Source: Bryobacterales bacterium
GTDB lineage: Bacteria > Acidobacteriota > Terriglobia > Bryobacterales > Bryobacteraceae
Reading direction: 5' to 3'
NCBI GenBank assembly: GCA_027459465.1
Contig: DAIDIH010000122.1
Coordinates: 1-64,000, forward strand
Length of the DNA stretch: 64,000 nucleotides
Both the position numbers and the translations under genes were made by a program. The notes beneath the pieces are model-generated. The model searched no databases. It saw only the letters and a list, made by a program, of their open reading frames with translations, and had not been told where the DNA came from. Below, piece after piece: positions 20,095-28,758 of the stretch (its first letter is position 1; each line of letters begins with the position of its first letter).

Positions 20095-20182
20095 GTTGTC
20101 TTTCGCCGCCGCTAACCGGCGGCTACGAGCGTCTTATCGGATATTAACCTGACATGCTGTAGGGATGGAATGGTGTTCCCTG

Positions 20183-20926
20183 TCAAGCCGCCGTAACGGT
20201 GAGCAGGTCCTCGAGCAACACGTCCACTTTCCGCTGCAGCCGCCCGTCGGCGGAGAAGTGGATGCCGCATTCCTTCGCGATGCCCTGCTCCCACCACCAG
20301 CGTCCCGCCCGCTCGCTCTCGCCGGCCGTCACGGGCCGAGTGCAAGGCGCGCAGCCGATGCTGGTGTACCCCAGCTCGTAAAGCGGATGCCGCGGCACGG
20401 CGTGAATTTCGGTATATCGCGCGACATCCTCCGCGCTCCAGTTTGCCAGCGGGCAGAGTTTCAGACGTCCACCGGTGAAGCTCGCTACTTCCACTGTTTC
20501 GCGCGCCTCCCCCTGTCCCCGGCGCAACCCGGTGGCCCAGGCACGGAACTGGCCCAATTTCCGCTCCAGCGGGCGCACCTTCCGGACCTGGCAGCACAGC
20601 ATTCTAAGCGCCGCCTCCCGGTGGAATAGGTTCGTGCCGTAACCCTGCACCATTGCCGCCACTTCGAGCGGATCCGGCGCTACCACTTCCACCCGCATAC
20701 CGTATCGGTCGCGGACCTGGTCGATCATCTGGTGCGTCTCCTCCGGCAGTCGTCCGGTGTCGACGGTGACAATCCTCGCCTCCGGACAAACTCGGGACGC
20801 CATGTCGATCAGAACCATTCCTTCGGTCTGGAAACTGGTGACAATGGCGAAGGAGCCTTCGCTTTCCCGCCACGCCCATGCGAGAACGTCTTTTGTCGGA
20901 ATCGCCTCAATGTCCATCGAGAACAT
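20183..20926 (-). CDS. cysH: Assimilatory adenylyl-sulfate / phosphoadenylyl-sulfate reductase
   Basis: CysH reduces APS or PAPS to sulfite with thioredoxin in sulfate assimilation. The 247-residue protein has the PP-loop-type N-terminal nucleotide fold (SFQTEGMVLIDM). It has the paired cysteines in MLCCQVRKVRPL and in IGCAPCTRPV that bind a [4Fe-4S] cluster, which indicates the APS-using class. The active-site Cys lies in KECGIH near the C terminus. It stands alone here, with no cysDN or sulfite reductase nearby. An exact TATAAT 8 bases ahead of the ATG gives a nearly leaderless mRNA. A second ATG at 20917 is an alternative start. Confidence 0.92.
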   Translation of the reverse strand: MFSMDIEAIPTKDVLAWAWRESEGSFAIVTSFQTEGMVLIDMASRVCPEARIVTVDTGRLPEETHQMIDQVRDRYGMRVEVVAPDPLEVAAMVQGYGTNLFHREAALRMLCCQVRKVRPLERKLGQFRAWATGLRRGQGEARETVEVASFTGGRLKLCPLANWSAEDVARYTEIHAVPRHPLYELGYTSIGCAPCTRPVTAGESERAGRWWWEQGIAKECGIHFSADGRLQRKVDVLLEDLLTVTAA

Positions 20927-20934
20927 CCAGTACG

Positions 20935-20963
20935 ATTATAGCCGAAACTGCTCCTCAGGTAAA
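20935..20963 (-). promoter_or_regulatory. cysH promoter
   Basis: On the minus strand TTTACC (20963-20958) and a perfect TATAAT (20940-20935) are 17 bases apart. The expected start is about 20928, two bases before the ATG at 20926. Confidence 0.6.
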
Positions 20964-20992
20964 CGAGCCGTTTGGGTTCGTTTTTACAAATC

Positions 20993-21634
20993 TCAGTTAT
21001 CCGGATGCGCGGCAGGGGTGTCGTTCGGAAACTCAAATACCGCACCCGCCGCGTGAACGATGAGTTTTCCCGGTCCGAGGGGCTTCCCGGAGCTGTCGAA
21101 AAACACGGCGCCGTCGGTGGATTCGCCGGGACTGAGTTTCGTTTTCACGAAGGCGATGGCTGAGGCGGCGGCGGCGGCCTTGATCTTGGTGGAGGAGACC
21201 TCGGCGAGTGCGTTCTGGCGCCGAACCTCGTAGCCATTCGTGCTCGACTTATACTGTGGGTTTCCGTACAAAACCCCTTCGTAGGTGGTCACCAGCCGGA
21301 TGACGTCGCCGCGGCCGGCCTTTGCCACGAGCGCATCGACCACGGTTTCCGCGTCTCCGGCGCGAATCTCCTGCCCATCCGAGCGGATATACACAAAATC
21401 CTCCGGCTTTATGGTCCAGGACACGGGCGCGCCGTTCTCTACGGCCGCCTGGATGATGGCGTAGTTGCGCACGTGCGACGGGAGCATGGCGAACATGATG
21501 GTCAATCCGTTCTTGGTCAGCGTCTTATAGTGCAGTCCGTTGGACTCGAAGTCGATGACTTGGGCGGAGAGGCGAAGGGCCAGTGCGAAAAAGAACAAGC
21601 CTGCGCATGCCCAAGAGCGGCGACTCCACCTCAT
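20993..21634 (-). CDS. Secreted protein of unknown function
   Basis: This 213-residue product has a clear Sec signal peptide (MRWSRRSWACAGLFFFALAL, cleavage after LSAQ, about residue 26). The mature part is mixed alpha/beta with no motif I recognise. Features include VSWTIKPEDFVYIRSDGQEI in the middle and an Ala-rich helix (about 145-165). The frame is open to 21748, but the ATG at 21634 begins the signal peptide. A TATGAT box (21646-21641) lies exactly at leaderless distance from it. The neighbours give no functional clue. Confidence 0.72.
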   Translation of the reverse strand: MRWSRRSWACAGLFFFALALRLSAQVIDFESNGLHYKTLTKNGLTIMFAMLPSHVRNYAIIQAAVENGAPVSWTIKPEDFVYIRSDGQEIRAGDAETVVDALVAKAGRGDVIRLVTTYEGVLYGNPQYKSSTNGYEVRRQNALAEVSSTKIKAAAAASAIAFVKTKLSPGESTDGAVFFDSSGKPLGPGKLIVHAAGAVFEFPNDTPAAHPDN

Positions 21635-21725
21635 GTTCCCATCATAGTCTGAGGGCGATTCCATTCCACGTATCGTTGACCGAAAAAACAGAGAACCCGG
21701 CGGACACACGGCGATCGAGCGCGGA

Positions 21726-22562
21726 CTAACTCGCCGCCCGGCTGACAAGGGTCGCCGCTCTTAGCCAGTAGCTTTCGAACAGCCCTTGCATGGCTTCGAT
21801 CATACCGGCGTGGGCGAACATTACGGCTGTCCACGAGGGCTTGGTGACAATCGGGTCGAGCAGGGCGATCATGCCCTCGCGGCTGTCGAAAAGCGCGAGT
21901 TTCATCGGCAGGGAGTCAAGTTCCCTTACTTCGACGCCAGCGGCGACGTAGTCCTCGAGCCGGTGCCGGTGCTCTTCGTCGAGCGTGCCTGCTTGCATCA
22001 GCAGTCGGCACTTTACTCCGCGGGCGCGGGCTTGTTTTACAAGCTGTTCGTCCAGTGGGTCCACGGCATAGGGAGGCCGCGAGAACTCGGCATAGTCCGT
22101 GGTCACTTCGGCGAGCATTTTGCGGTACTGGGTGGCGATCTGTCCCGGTTCGCTGACGATTCGCAGAAAATCGAGGGTGCCACGGCCGCCTTGGCCGCGC
22201 GAATACGCTCCGGCGAGGTCGTCGACCAGACCGTCCGCCATGCGGGCCTGTTCGGTGATTTCCTGCTGGAGGGTCTGTGCCCGCCTCGCGAGGTACCCGG
22301 GGATGGCCAAACCCGGCTCGATCGCCGAAAAGAGCTTGGTCTTTTCCTGGACGACCTGCGCGAACCCTTTCTCGACCAGGCTGTCCAATACCTCGTAAAT
22401 CTTCTGCCGCGGCACGTGCGCCCGCGCCGCCAACTCGAGCGCCTTGAACCGCGGATGCCCGATCAGCACCAGATAGGACCGTGCCTCGTAGGCGTTGAGT
22501 CCCAACTGCTGCAGCCGCCGCCAGAATTGTTGAAAGTCCATCTCCGCCAGATCGTTGGTCAT
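21726..22562 (-). CDS. TrmB-family transcriptional regulator
   Basis: A winged-helix domain at the N terminus (LNAYEARSYLVLIG, then AARAHVPRQKIYEVLDSLVEKGF) matches the TrmB DNA-binding domain. A coiled coil and a ligand- or effector-type C-terminal domain (about 120-278) follow. From ATG 22562, with AGGTGG four bases upstream, it is 278 residues. The frame continues to 22799, and an ATG at 22610 with AGGG at six bases is a credible alternative, so the start is uncertain. It is divergent from gltA, which it could regulate, but no operator is evident. Confidence 0.8.
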   Translation of the reverse strand: MTNDLAEMDFQQFWRRLQQLGLNAYEARSYLVLIGHPRFKALELAARAHVPRQKIYEVLDSLVEKGFAQVVQEKTKLFSAIEPGLAIPGYLARRAQTLQQEITEQARMADGLVDDLAGAYSRGQGGRGTLDFLRIVSEPGQIATQYRKMLAEVTTDYAEFSRPPYAVDPLDEQLVKQARARGVKCRLLMQAGTLDEEHRHRLEDYVAAGVEVRELDSLPMKLALFDSREGMIALLDPIVTKPSWTAVMFAHAGMIEAMQGLFESYWLRAATLVSRAAS

Positions 22563-22878
22563 GTTGCCACCTGATGACCGGGGCGCGAGCGTTCCCGCCC
22601 CGGCATCCATTGCCATCCCTTTTGACACCTTTGAGAGGTGTGTTCCCGCTTGCTCGCCTCGAAAGAGCATATCAGAAGCGTTTTCTCCTGGCCTCGGGCT
22701 CCGGCGCGGGTGTGCGCACTGTGACTCAAGCCCTTGCCTGATTACAGGTTGGAGTTGCGTCAAATCCCGCATACGATAGCGCGGCGGCTTGGACAGCACG
22801 GCAGTTTTGTTTGGAAGCCCAAGTGCTTAACGAAGCCTTGTGGTGTGCGGTTACACCTGTACTCTGTGAGTCTTCACC
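22563..22878. promoter_or_regulatory. Intergenic region between the TrmB-like regulator and gltA
   Basis: This stretch of about 316 bases contains possible N-terminal extension codons of the regulator and the gltA promoter. TGTACT at 22858-22863 (and the overlapping TTACACC just before it) is a reasonable -10 element giving a leader of about 9 bases. I see no RNA gene or clear operator. Confidence 0.35.
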
Positions 22879-24186
22879 ATGGAAAAGAACACCCTCACGA
22901 TCACTGACAACAGGACTGGGAAGTCCTACGAAATTCCCATTACGGATGGCAACATCCGTACCATGGACCTGAGGCAGATCAAGCTCAACGCCGACGACTT
23001 CGGCGTCATGGGTTACGATCCGGCCTTTCTCAACACGGCTTCGTGCCGAAGCAAAATCACCTATATTGATGGCGACAAAGGTATCCTGCAGTATCGTGGC
23101 TACCCGATCGAAGAGCTGGCCGAGCGGTGCAGTTTCCTCGAGGTTGCTTATCTGATACTCAACGGCGAATTACCCACGCCTAAGGAGCTGGACGCGTGGG
23201 TCGATCTGGTCACGCATCACCGGATGCTGCACGAGACGACGAAGTCCTTCCTCGAAGGCTTCCGTTACGACGCTCACCCGATGACGATGCTGATCAGCAC
23301 GGTGGCGGCGCTCTCGACGGTGTATCACGATGCGCGCCACATCCACGACACCGAGACCCGGCGGCTGAACATGGTGCGTCTGATCGCGAAGATGCCTAGC
23401 ATGGCGGCCTACGCCTATCGTCACAGCCTGGGCTTTCCGTACATTTACCCCGACGATCTTCTCACTTACACCGAAAACTTCATGACCATGCTGTTTAAGA
23501 TGGTCGAACCGAAGTATGTGGCGCATCCGGTTCTGGCTCGCGCTCTGGACATTCTGTTCATCCTGCATGCCGACCACGAGCAGAACTGCAGCACGAATGT
23601 GATGCGCAGCGTAGGCAGTTCGCTGGCTGACCCGTTTGTCTGCACTGCGGCCGCGGCTTCGGCTCTGTCCGGTCCGCTGCACGGCGGAGCGAACGAAGAA
23701 GTCCTGAAGATGCTCGACGAGATCGGGACAAAGGCGAGCGTCCCGGCGTTTATCGAAGGCATCAAAGCGGGCAAGGGTAAATTGATGGGCTTCGGCCACC
23801 GGGTGTACAAGAATTACGACCCGCGGGCGCGCATCATCAAGCGCACCGCCGAGGAGGTATTCTCCGTCACCGGACGGAACCCGAAGCTCGACATCGCGCT
23901 CGAACTCGAGCGGATCGCGCTCGAAGACGAGTACTTCGTGAAGCGCAAACTCTATCCCAACGTGGACTTCTACTCCGGGCTGATTTATCAGGCCATGGGC
24001 TTCAAGCCAGAGATGTTCACGGTACTGTTCGCGATCCCGCGCACCGTCGGATGGCTCGCGCAGTGGGAAGAACTGCTGCTGGACTCCGAGCAGAAGATCG
24101 CCCGTCCGCGGCAGGTTTTTGTGGGCCACGCCTTGCGGCATCTGCCGGAAGTGAAGGAACGCGAACACGCGCCGGTTGGCCGGTAG
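22879..24186 (+). CDS. gltA: Citrate synthase (type II, GltA)
   Basis: Citrate synthase condenses acetyl-CoA and oxaloacetate at the entry of the TCA cycle. The 435-residue protein has the extended N-terminal domain of the allosteric Gram-negative hexameric type. The catalytic histidines lie in SGPLHGGANEEVLKML (about residue 277) and MGFGHRVYKNYDPRA (about 315), and the catalytic Asp is in NVDFYSG (about residue 374). It is monocistronic, ending at a strong terminator. Confidence 0.97.
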   Translation: MEKNTLTITDNRTGKSYEIPITDGNIRTMDLRQIKLNADDFGVMGYDPAFLNTASCRSKITYIDGDKGILQYRGYPIEELAERCSFLEVAYLILNGELPTPKELDAWVDLVTHHRMLHETTKSFLEGFRYDAHPMTMLISTVAALSTVYHDARHIHDTETRRLNMVRLIAKMPSMAAYAYRHSLGFPYIYPDDLLTYTENFMTMLFKMVEPKYVAHPVLARALDILFILHADHEQNCSTNVMRSVGSSLADPFVCTAAAASALSGPLHGGANEEVLKMLDEIGTKASVPAFIEGIKAGKGKLMGFGHRVYKNYDPRARIIKRTAEEVFSVTGRNPKLDIALELERIALEDEYFVKRKLYPNVDFYSGLIYQAMGFKPEMFTVLFAIPRTVGWLAQWEELLLDSEQKIARPRQVFVGHALRHLPEVKEREHAPVGR

Positions 24187-24207
24187 CGAAACGATCTCGT
24201 GCCATAC

Positions 24208-24245
24208 GGCGCCGGGCACCTTACGTCGCCCGGCGCCTATTTTTG
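24208..24245 (+). terminator. Rho-independent terminator of gltA
   Basis: A 10-base-pair GC stem (GGCGCCGGGC at 24208-24217 with GCCCGGCGCC at 24228-24237) is followed by TATTTTTG. It lies 21 bases after the gltA stop and 17 bases before the convergent end of hypB. Confidence 0.88.
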
Positions 24246-24261
24246 TGTGCGGCGGCCCGCG

Positions 24262-24918
24262 TTAAGAAACGGGCGTTTGGCGGGCGATCCAGCGCATCCA
24301 CTCATCGAGCCCGGCGCCGGTCGAGCAGGACGTTTCCAGGATTTCGATATCCGGGTTGATCTTGCGCGCGTTCTCGCGGGCAAGGTCGAGTTTGAACGGG
24401 ACGTAGGGCAGCAGGTCGACCTTGTTCAAGACCATGAGGCGGGCTTTGCGGAAGATACCCGGGTATTTGAGCGGCTTATCTTCGCCCTCGGTGACGCTGA
24501 GGACAACGATCTTGGCCTGCTCGCCTAAGTCGTAACTGGTCGGACAAACCAGATTGCCGACATTCTCGATGAGAAGTACGTCCAGGCCGTCGAGATTCCA
24601 TCCATCCAGGCCGCGCTCGATCATCCGCGCATCGAGATGACAGGCGCCGGCGGTGGTGATCTGCCGTACCGGGAAGCCGAAAGGAGCGAGGCGCGCGGCG
24701 TCGTTGTCGGTTTGGATGTCCCCGGTGAGAACGGCGACTCGCGTCGACGGGTCGAAGCGGGCGAGGGTGCGTTCGAGCAACGAGGTCTTGCCGGAACCCG
24801 GAGAGCTGATCAGGTTCAGACAGACGATGCGCTTGCTCCGGAAGCTATCGCGGAGGTCAGCGGCGATGCGGTCGTTTTCACTGAGGACTTTCTTTTCGAG
24901 CGGGACTCGTTCCGTCAT
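24262..24918 (-). CDS. hypB: Hydrogenase nickel-incorporation GTPase HypB
   Basis: HypB is the GTPase that, with HypA, delivers nickel to the hydrogenase large subunit. The 218-residue protein has the P-loop SSPGSGKTS (about 38-46), GDIQTDNDA, the metal-site CHLDA and a further Cys in NLVCPTSYDLG, and the guanine-specificity NKVDLLPY. There is no His-rich nickel-storage N terminus. Its ATG overlaps the hypA stop (24915-24918). It is the last gene of the hydrogenase operon. Confidence 0.95.
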   Translation of the reverse strand: MTERVPLEKKVLSENDRIAADLRDSFRSKRIVCLNLISSPGSGKTSLLERTLARFDPSTRVAVLTGDIQTDNDAARLAPFGFPVRQITTAGACHLDARMIERGLDGWNLDGLDVLLIENVGNLVCPTSYDLGEQAKIVVLSVTEGEDKPLKYPGIFRKARLMVLNKVDLLPYVPFKLDLARENARKINPDIEILETSCSTGAGLDEWMRWIARQTPVS

Positions 24919-25160
24919 TCGTCGAACTCCAGGAAGGCCATTTGTAGCTCGTCTTGCGCGGTGCGTTCAATTTCCAGAGTAACGGAGGCGAACTCGGTGT
25001 CTTTGGCGAGCGCTTCGAAGCAGAAAGTGAGCGAGTTGACGTCGACGCCCGCGAAGTCGCCGAGGCGGAGGCCGATTTTGGAAAGGCGCTCGCCGGGCCG
25101 CAGATCCCACTGCTGGCGCGCCTGATCGAGGATCGCGGTGGCGATGGACAACTCGTGCAT
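24915..25160 (-). CDS. hypA: HypA-like nickel chaperone lacking the zinc domain
   Basis: HypA normally passes nickel to the large subunit together with HypB. The N terminus is canonical: MHEL with the nickel ligand His2, then IGLRLGDFAGVDVNSLTFCFEAL. At 81 residues it is about 30-35 shorter than usual. The missing part is the zinc hairpin with two CxxC pairs: LEIERT passes directly into AQDELQMAFLEFDE, which aligns with the C-terminal strand that normally follows the zinc domain. The excision is in frame, the reading frame is otherwise intact and the overlap with hypB is conserved. It may be a genuine zinc-free variant. Confidence 0.85.
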   Translation of the reverse strand: MHELSIATAILDQARQQWDLRPGERLSKIGLRLGDFAGVDVNSLTFCFEALAKDTEFASVTLEIERTAQDELQMAFLEFDE

Positions 25161-25164
25161 GAAG

Positions 25165-26175
25165 TCAGCAGATGCGGGGAAGTTGGTCGCCGGCGAGCAT
25201 ATCCACGATGCGTGTCGAGCCGAAGACGGTTCGCAGAGTGACTAGGCCGGGGTTGGCTTCGTTGACGCGGCCGATGACGCGAGCGTCCCGCCCGAGCGGA
25301 TGCGCCTGCATGGCCGCGACGATCGTGTCCGCGGCGGAGGGGGCGGCGATGGCGACGAGTTTGCCTTCGTTGGCCACGTAGAGTGGGTCGAGGCCAAGCA
25401 GTTCGCAGGCGCCACGAACCTCTTCGCGAATCGGAACGGCCTTCTCGTCGATCTGGATGCTGACGCGGGACTGCGCGGCGATTTCGTTGAGCGTGCTGGA
25501 GACGCCGCCGCGGGTGGGGTCGCGGAGGCAGCGGATCTCGCTGCTTGCGGCGAGCATCGCTTCCACCAGCGTGTACAGCGGGGCCGAATCGCTCGCGATG
25601 GGGCAGTCGAATTCCAGCCCTTCACGTTCCGAGAGAATCGCGATGCCGTGGTCCCCGATCGGGCCGCTGAGGATGACCGCGTCACCAGGGCGGGCATGGC
25701 CGGCAGAGAGATTCAGCCCTTCCGGCGCGAGGCCGATGCCGGTGGTGTTGATGAAAAGCTGGTCGCCGCTTCCCTTCTCCACCACTTTCGTGTCGCCGGT
25801 GACGATGGTGACTCCGGCATTGGAAGCCGCGGCGGCGAGCGACTGCGTTACACGCCTGAGCGTGTCGATTTCCAGGCCTTCCTCCAGCACGAACGCTGTG
25901 CTCAGGAACAAGGGACGGGCGCCGCCCATGGCGAGATCGTTGATGGTGCCGTGCACGGCGAGCGAGCCGATGTCGCCGCCCCGGAAAAACAGGGGTTTGA
26001 CCACGAAGGTGTCGGTGGTGAAGGCGAGGCGCGTGCCGTTAACTTCGACAATCGCCTGGTCTTCCAACCGGCCCAGGATGGGGTTGGAAAACGCGGGCAG
26101 GAAGACGTCCCGCATCAGTTCCGCACTCAGCTTGCCGCCGCTGCCATGCCCGAGCAGGACGGTCAGCCGATGCAT
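25165..26175 (-). CDS. hypE: Hydrogenase maturation protein HypE
   Basis: HypE dehydrates the carbamoyl group received from HypF to a thiocyanate on its C-terminal cysteine, giving the CN ligands of the active-site iron. The 336-residue protein has the PurM-like ATP-binding sequences [12 protein letters not shown] and [21 protein letters not shown], and [15 protein letters not shown]. It ends in PRIC, the obligatory terminal cysteine. It overlaps hypD by 13 bases and lies 4 bases before hypA. Confidence 0.96.
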   Translation of the reverse strand: MHRLTVLLGHGSGGKLSAELMRDVFLPAFSNPILGRLEDQAIVEVNGTRLAFTTDTFVVKPLFFRGGDIGSLAVHGTINDLAMGGARPLFLSTAFVLEEGLEIDTLRRVTQSLAAAASNAGVTIVTGDTKVVEKGSGDQLFINTTGIGLAPEGLNLSAGHARPGDAVILSGPIGDHGIAILSEREGLEFDCPIASDSAPLYTLVEAMLAASSEIRCLRDPTRGGVSSTLNEIAAQSRVSIQIDEKAVPIREEVRGACELLGLDPLYVANEGKLVAIAAPSAADTIVAAMQAHPLGRDARVIGRVNEANPGLVTLRTVFGSTRIVDMLAGDQLPRIC

Positions 26176-27263
26176 ACGAGGTTCCTGCGATAGCTATAGT
26201 AGGCGGCACAAGCACCTTCGGAGGAGACCATCGGCGCGCCGAGCGGGTTCTCGGGCGTGCAGAGTGTGCCGAAGGCGGCGCAATCGACCGGCTTCTTCAT
26301 GCCTGTCAGAACTTCGCCGGCAATGCACTGCGCCGGTTCATCGACGCGAAGCGACTCGACATCGTAGACCCGTTCGGCGTCCCAGGCCGCGTATTCGTCG
26401 CGTATGCGGAGGCCGCTCTGGGGAATTTCGCCGATCCCGCGCCATTTGCGGTCCGCGACTTCAAAGACCCGATGCAAGGCCTCTTGCGCTCCCTGGTTGC
26501 CGTCGCGAGTGACAGACCGCACGTACTGGTTTTCCACTCCCGCGCGCCCTTCTTCGAGTTGCGTCACCAGCATGCGGATCGCTTCGAGCAGATCCACGGG
26601 CTCGAATCCGCCGACGACAAACGGGACGCGGTAGTACTCCGCCAGTGGAACGTACTCGCGATAGCCGATGACGGTGCAGACGTGGCCGGGGGCAATGAAG
26701 CCCTGGACGCGATTGCCAGGCGAGTCGAGCAGCGCGCGGATCGCGGGTGGGACGAGGACGTGCGAGGCAAGCATCGAGAAATTCCGCAGTCCTTCGCGGG
26801 CGGCTTGCAGAACCGCCATGGCGTTAGCCGGCGCGGTGGTTTCAAAGCCTACGGCGAAGAAAACGACCTGGCGCTCCGGGTGCTGGCGCGCGATGCGCAC
26901 GGCTTCCATGGGCGAATAGGCGATGCGCACATCGCCGCCGCCGGCCTTCACGCGCAACAAGTCGAGGCGCGAGCCGGGGACGCGCAGCATGTCGCCGTAG
27001 GAGACGAAGGTGACATTCGGGCGGGCGGCGATCGAGATGGCCTTATCGACGACTTCCAGCGGCGTGACGCAGACGGGGCAGCCGGGTCCGTGGACCAACT
27101 CGACTTCGGGCGGCAGCATCTGGTCGATGCCGTATTTCATGAGGGTGTGCGTCTGGCCGCCGCAGATTTCCATCAGCACCCAGGGACCCGTGACGCGCCG
27201 GGCGATCGAGCCGGCGAGAGCACGGGCAATCGAGGCGTCGCGATACTCGTCCAGATACTTCAC
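26163..27263 (-). CDS. hypD: Hydrogenase maturation protein HypD
   Basis: HypD is the iron-sulfur scaffold on which, with HypC, the Fe(CN)2CO unit is assembled. At 366 residues it is full length. Signatures are [12 protein letters not shown] (about 35-46), the [10 protein letters not shown] redox-cysteine pair (about 60-69), [11 protein letters not shown], and the C-terminal four-Cys cluster region ([32 protein letters not shown]). The start overlaps the hypC stop (27260-27263) and the end overlaps hypE. Confidence 0.96.
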   Translation of the reverse strand: MKYLDEYRDASIARALAGSIARRVTGPWVLMEICGGQTHTLMKYGIDQMLPPEVELVHGPGCPVCVTPLEVVDKAISIAARPNVTFVSYGDMLRVPGSRLDLLRVKAGGGDVRIAYSPMEAVRIARQHPERQVVFFAVGFETTAPANAMAVLQAAREGLRNFSMLASHVLVPPAIRALLDSPGNRVQGFIAPGHVCTVIGYREYVPLAEYYRVPFVVGGFEPVDLLEAIRMLVTQLEEGRAGVENQYVRSVTRDGNQGAQEALHRVFEVADRKWRGIGEIPQSGLRIRDEYAAWDAERVYDVESLRVDEPAQCIAGEVLTGMKKPVDCAAFGTLCTPENPLGAPMVSSEGACAAYYSYRRNLVCIG

Positions 27264-27502
27264 TCGCCGGGATCCTCCAGCAGGCCCATCTGCTCGAGGA
27301 TCTCATAGGTGCGTTTGGCTTCGGCCTCATCGACGCGGCTGATGGCGAAGCCGACGTGCACCATGACAAAATCGCCGGGCTGCGCTTCCGGGACCCAGTC
27401 CAGATAGGCCTGGCGGGTGATGCCGCCGAACTGAATGCGGCCGACGCGGTTATCGCCGATCTGTTCGGCGTCGAGAATCTTACCGGGGATCGCCAGGCAC
27501 AT
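27260..27502 (-). CDS. hypC: Hydrogenase assembly chaperone HypC
   Basis: HypC is a small chaperone that carries the iron unit from HypD to the large-subunit precursor. The protein starts MCLAIPGKI, so the catalytic Cys2 is present, and it has the family signature [18 protein letters not shown]. Length (80 residues) is normal. It overlaps the protease gene by 23 bases and hypD by 4, so translational coupling is likely. Confidence 0.95.
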   Translation of the reverse strand: MCLAIPGKILDAEQIGDNRVGRIQFGGITRQAYLDWVPEAQPGDFVMVHVGFAISRVDEAEAKRTYEILEQMGLLEDPGE

Positions 27503-27989
27503 CGCAATACTCCTGTTTGAGGTTGGAAATGAGGCCGCGCGCGGCGGTTACCGCACGCGGGATGGCGGCCATCACGGCGCCGGAAAGGCCGATGCCGGTG
27601 CGTACAGATCCCGCTTCGATGCCGATGATCCAAGTCTGTTCCGGCAACTCACCCAGGAGGGCGGCGAAGCGAAGCAGTTCGGCGCCGCTGCCTTCGTGCG
27701 CGGTGGTGGCCCGGGGCATCGGATGGAGGAAAGGGAACCGCAGGACGTGAAGCGTGCCGGGTGCGCTGCCGAGCGAGACCGCATCGAGCAGGACCACGGC
27801 TTTACGTCCGCTGAGCCGCCCCATCAGAGCGAGGCCCTGCGTCCCGCCGTCGAGATACTCGACGGCGTCATCGTTGCCGGCGTCACGAGCGAGTTCTTCG
27901 AGCATTACCAATCCGGCCGCATCGTCGGTCAGCAGCGCGTTGCCGACGCCAAGTACCAGCAGCGGCGCCTCAACCGAAGAGGTCCGCAC
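27480..27989 (-). CDS. hyaD: Hydrogenase large-subunit maturation endopeptidase (HyaD/HupD family)
   Basis: This nickel-dependent protease removes the C-terminal tail of the large subunit after nickel insertion. The fold signature LVLGVGNALLTDDAAG (nickel-sensing Asp/Glu position), EYLDGGTQGL and VVLLDAVSLGS are visible. A frame is open to 28106, but that lies inside the cytochrome b gene. The GTG at 27989 begins a 169-residue protein of family length and leaves a 37-base gap to the cytochrome gene. A GGAAG directly before it is a poorly spaced ribosome site, so the start is tentative. Confidence 0.85.
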   Translation of the reverse strand: MRTSSVEAPLLVLGVGNALLTDDAAGLVMLEELARDAGNDDAVEYLDGGTQGLALMGRLSGRKAVVLLDAVSLGSAPGTLHVLRFPFLHPMPRATTAHEGSGAELLRFAALLGELPEQTWIIGIEAGSVRTGIGLSGAVMAAIPRAVTAARGLISNLKQEYCDVPGDPR

Positions 27990-28026
27990 CTTCCGGGCAC
28001 GGGGCTTTTCTTTAACTGACCCAACT

Positions 28027-28746
28027 TTAGCTGACCCAGCCACCGGGATCAAGGTCGCCCTCCTCGTAGAACTTGAAGCCCGACACGATCGAAGACAGCA
28101 ACCCATTCCGGTACTGGGCGGAGTCGTAGAGAACGATGTAGATGTGCAGAACGAAGAACACCACGAAGCCCCAGGCGAACAGATGATGCCACATGTGGAG
28201 GCGGTATGAACCGCCCATGAGCGGAATCACCCAGCCCACCAGATGGTCCCAGAAGCCGCCGGGGCGGCTCTCGGAAAACATCGCAAAGCCGGTGATGATC
28301 TGCGCCCAGCCAAGGCCGATCACGAACACGGTGTAGGCGAGGCCGGCGAGTGCGTTGTGGCCCAGATGAACGTGGCCGCGTTCGAGTTTCAGGTAGGCGA
28401 CGATCTGACGGGTGAGGTCACGCCACCAGGTTGCGCGCCAGATGAAGGGGAAACCGGAGCGGGCATAGTTGCTTCCCATGTAGAACCAGTAGATCCGTAG
28501 AAGGAAGCTAACCAGAAACACCATGCCCGCGCCGAAGTGGACTTCCCGGACGCGGCCCATGACGAAGTGCTTGTACGCCTCGCCGGCGGGAGAAAGCTGG
28601 GGGGATGCGATGTAGAGTCCGGTGGCGAACAGCGTGGCGAGCGCCAGCACATTCACCCAATGGCAGATGCGGACGGGTAGCTCCCACACGTACTTGCGCC
28701 CATACCGGGCGCCGGAGATGCCGAGATGCAAGGGTCTCGTCGCCAT
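28027..28746 (-). CDS. hyaC: Ni/Fe-hydrogenase b-type cytochrome subunit
   Basis: This di-haem membrane cytochrome takes electrons from the hydrogenase small subunit to the quinone pool. The 239-residue protein has four or five membrane helices. Haem-ligand histidines lie in RICHWVNVLAL (helix 1), REVHFGAGMVF (helix 2), HNALAGLAYTVF and RLHMWHHLFAWGFVVFFVLHIY (last helices). It follows the large-subunit gene by 12 bases, so it belongs to the structural operon. Confidence 0.93.
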   Translation of the reverse strand: MATRPLHLGISGARYGRKYVWELPVRICHWVNVLALATLFATGLYIASPQLSPAGEAYKHFVMGRVREVHFGAGMVFLVSFLLRIYWFYMGSNYARSGFPFIWRATWWRDLTRQIVAYLKLERGHVHLGHNALAGLAYTVFVIGLGWAQIITGFAMFSESRPGGFWDHLVGWVIPLMGGSYRLHMWHHLFAWGFVVFFVLHIYIVLYDSAQYRNGLLSSIVSGFKFYEEGDLDPGGWVS

Positions 28747-28758
28747 AAGCGGCCTCCT

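Noticed and set aside
20108-20126. A regulatory hairpin in the leader of the hybrid kinase gene
   Set aside because: GCCGCC and GGCGGC can pair across a 7-base loop, but short GC stems are frequent by chance in this DNA and nothing else supports a function.
23170-24219. A 349-codon open frame antisense to gltA
   Set aside because: Its codon pattern is the mirror of the GC-rich gltA frame, the product has no domain-like features, and gltA itself is certain.
27990-28106. A longer start for the hydrogenase maturation protease
   Set aside because: The extension runs into the cytochrome b coding sequence and the peptide is low-complexity. A GTG start at 27989 gives the family length.
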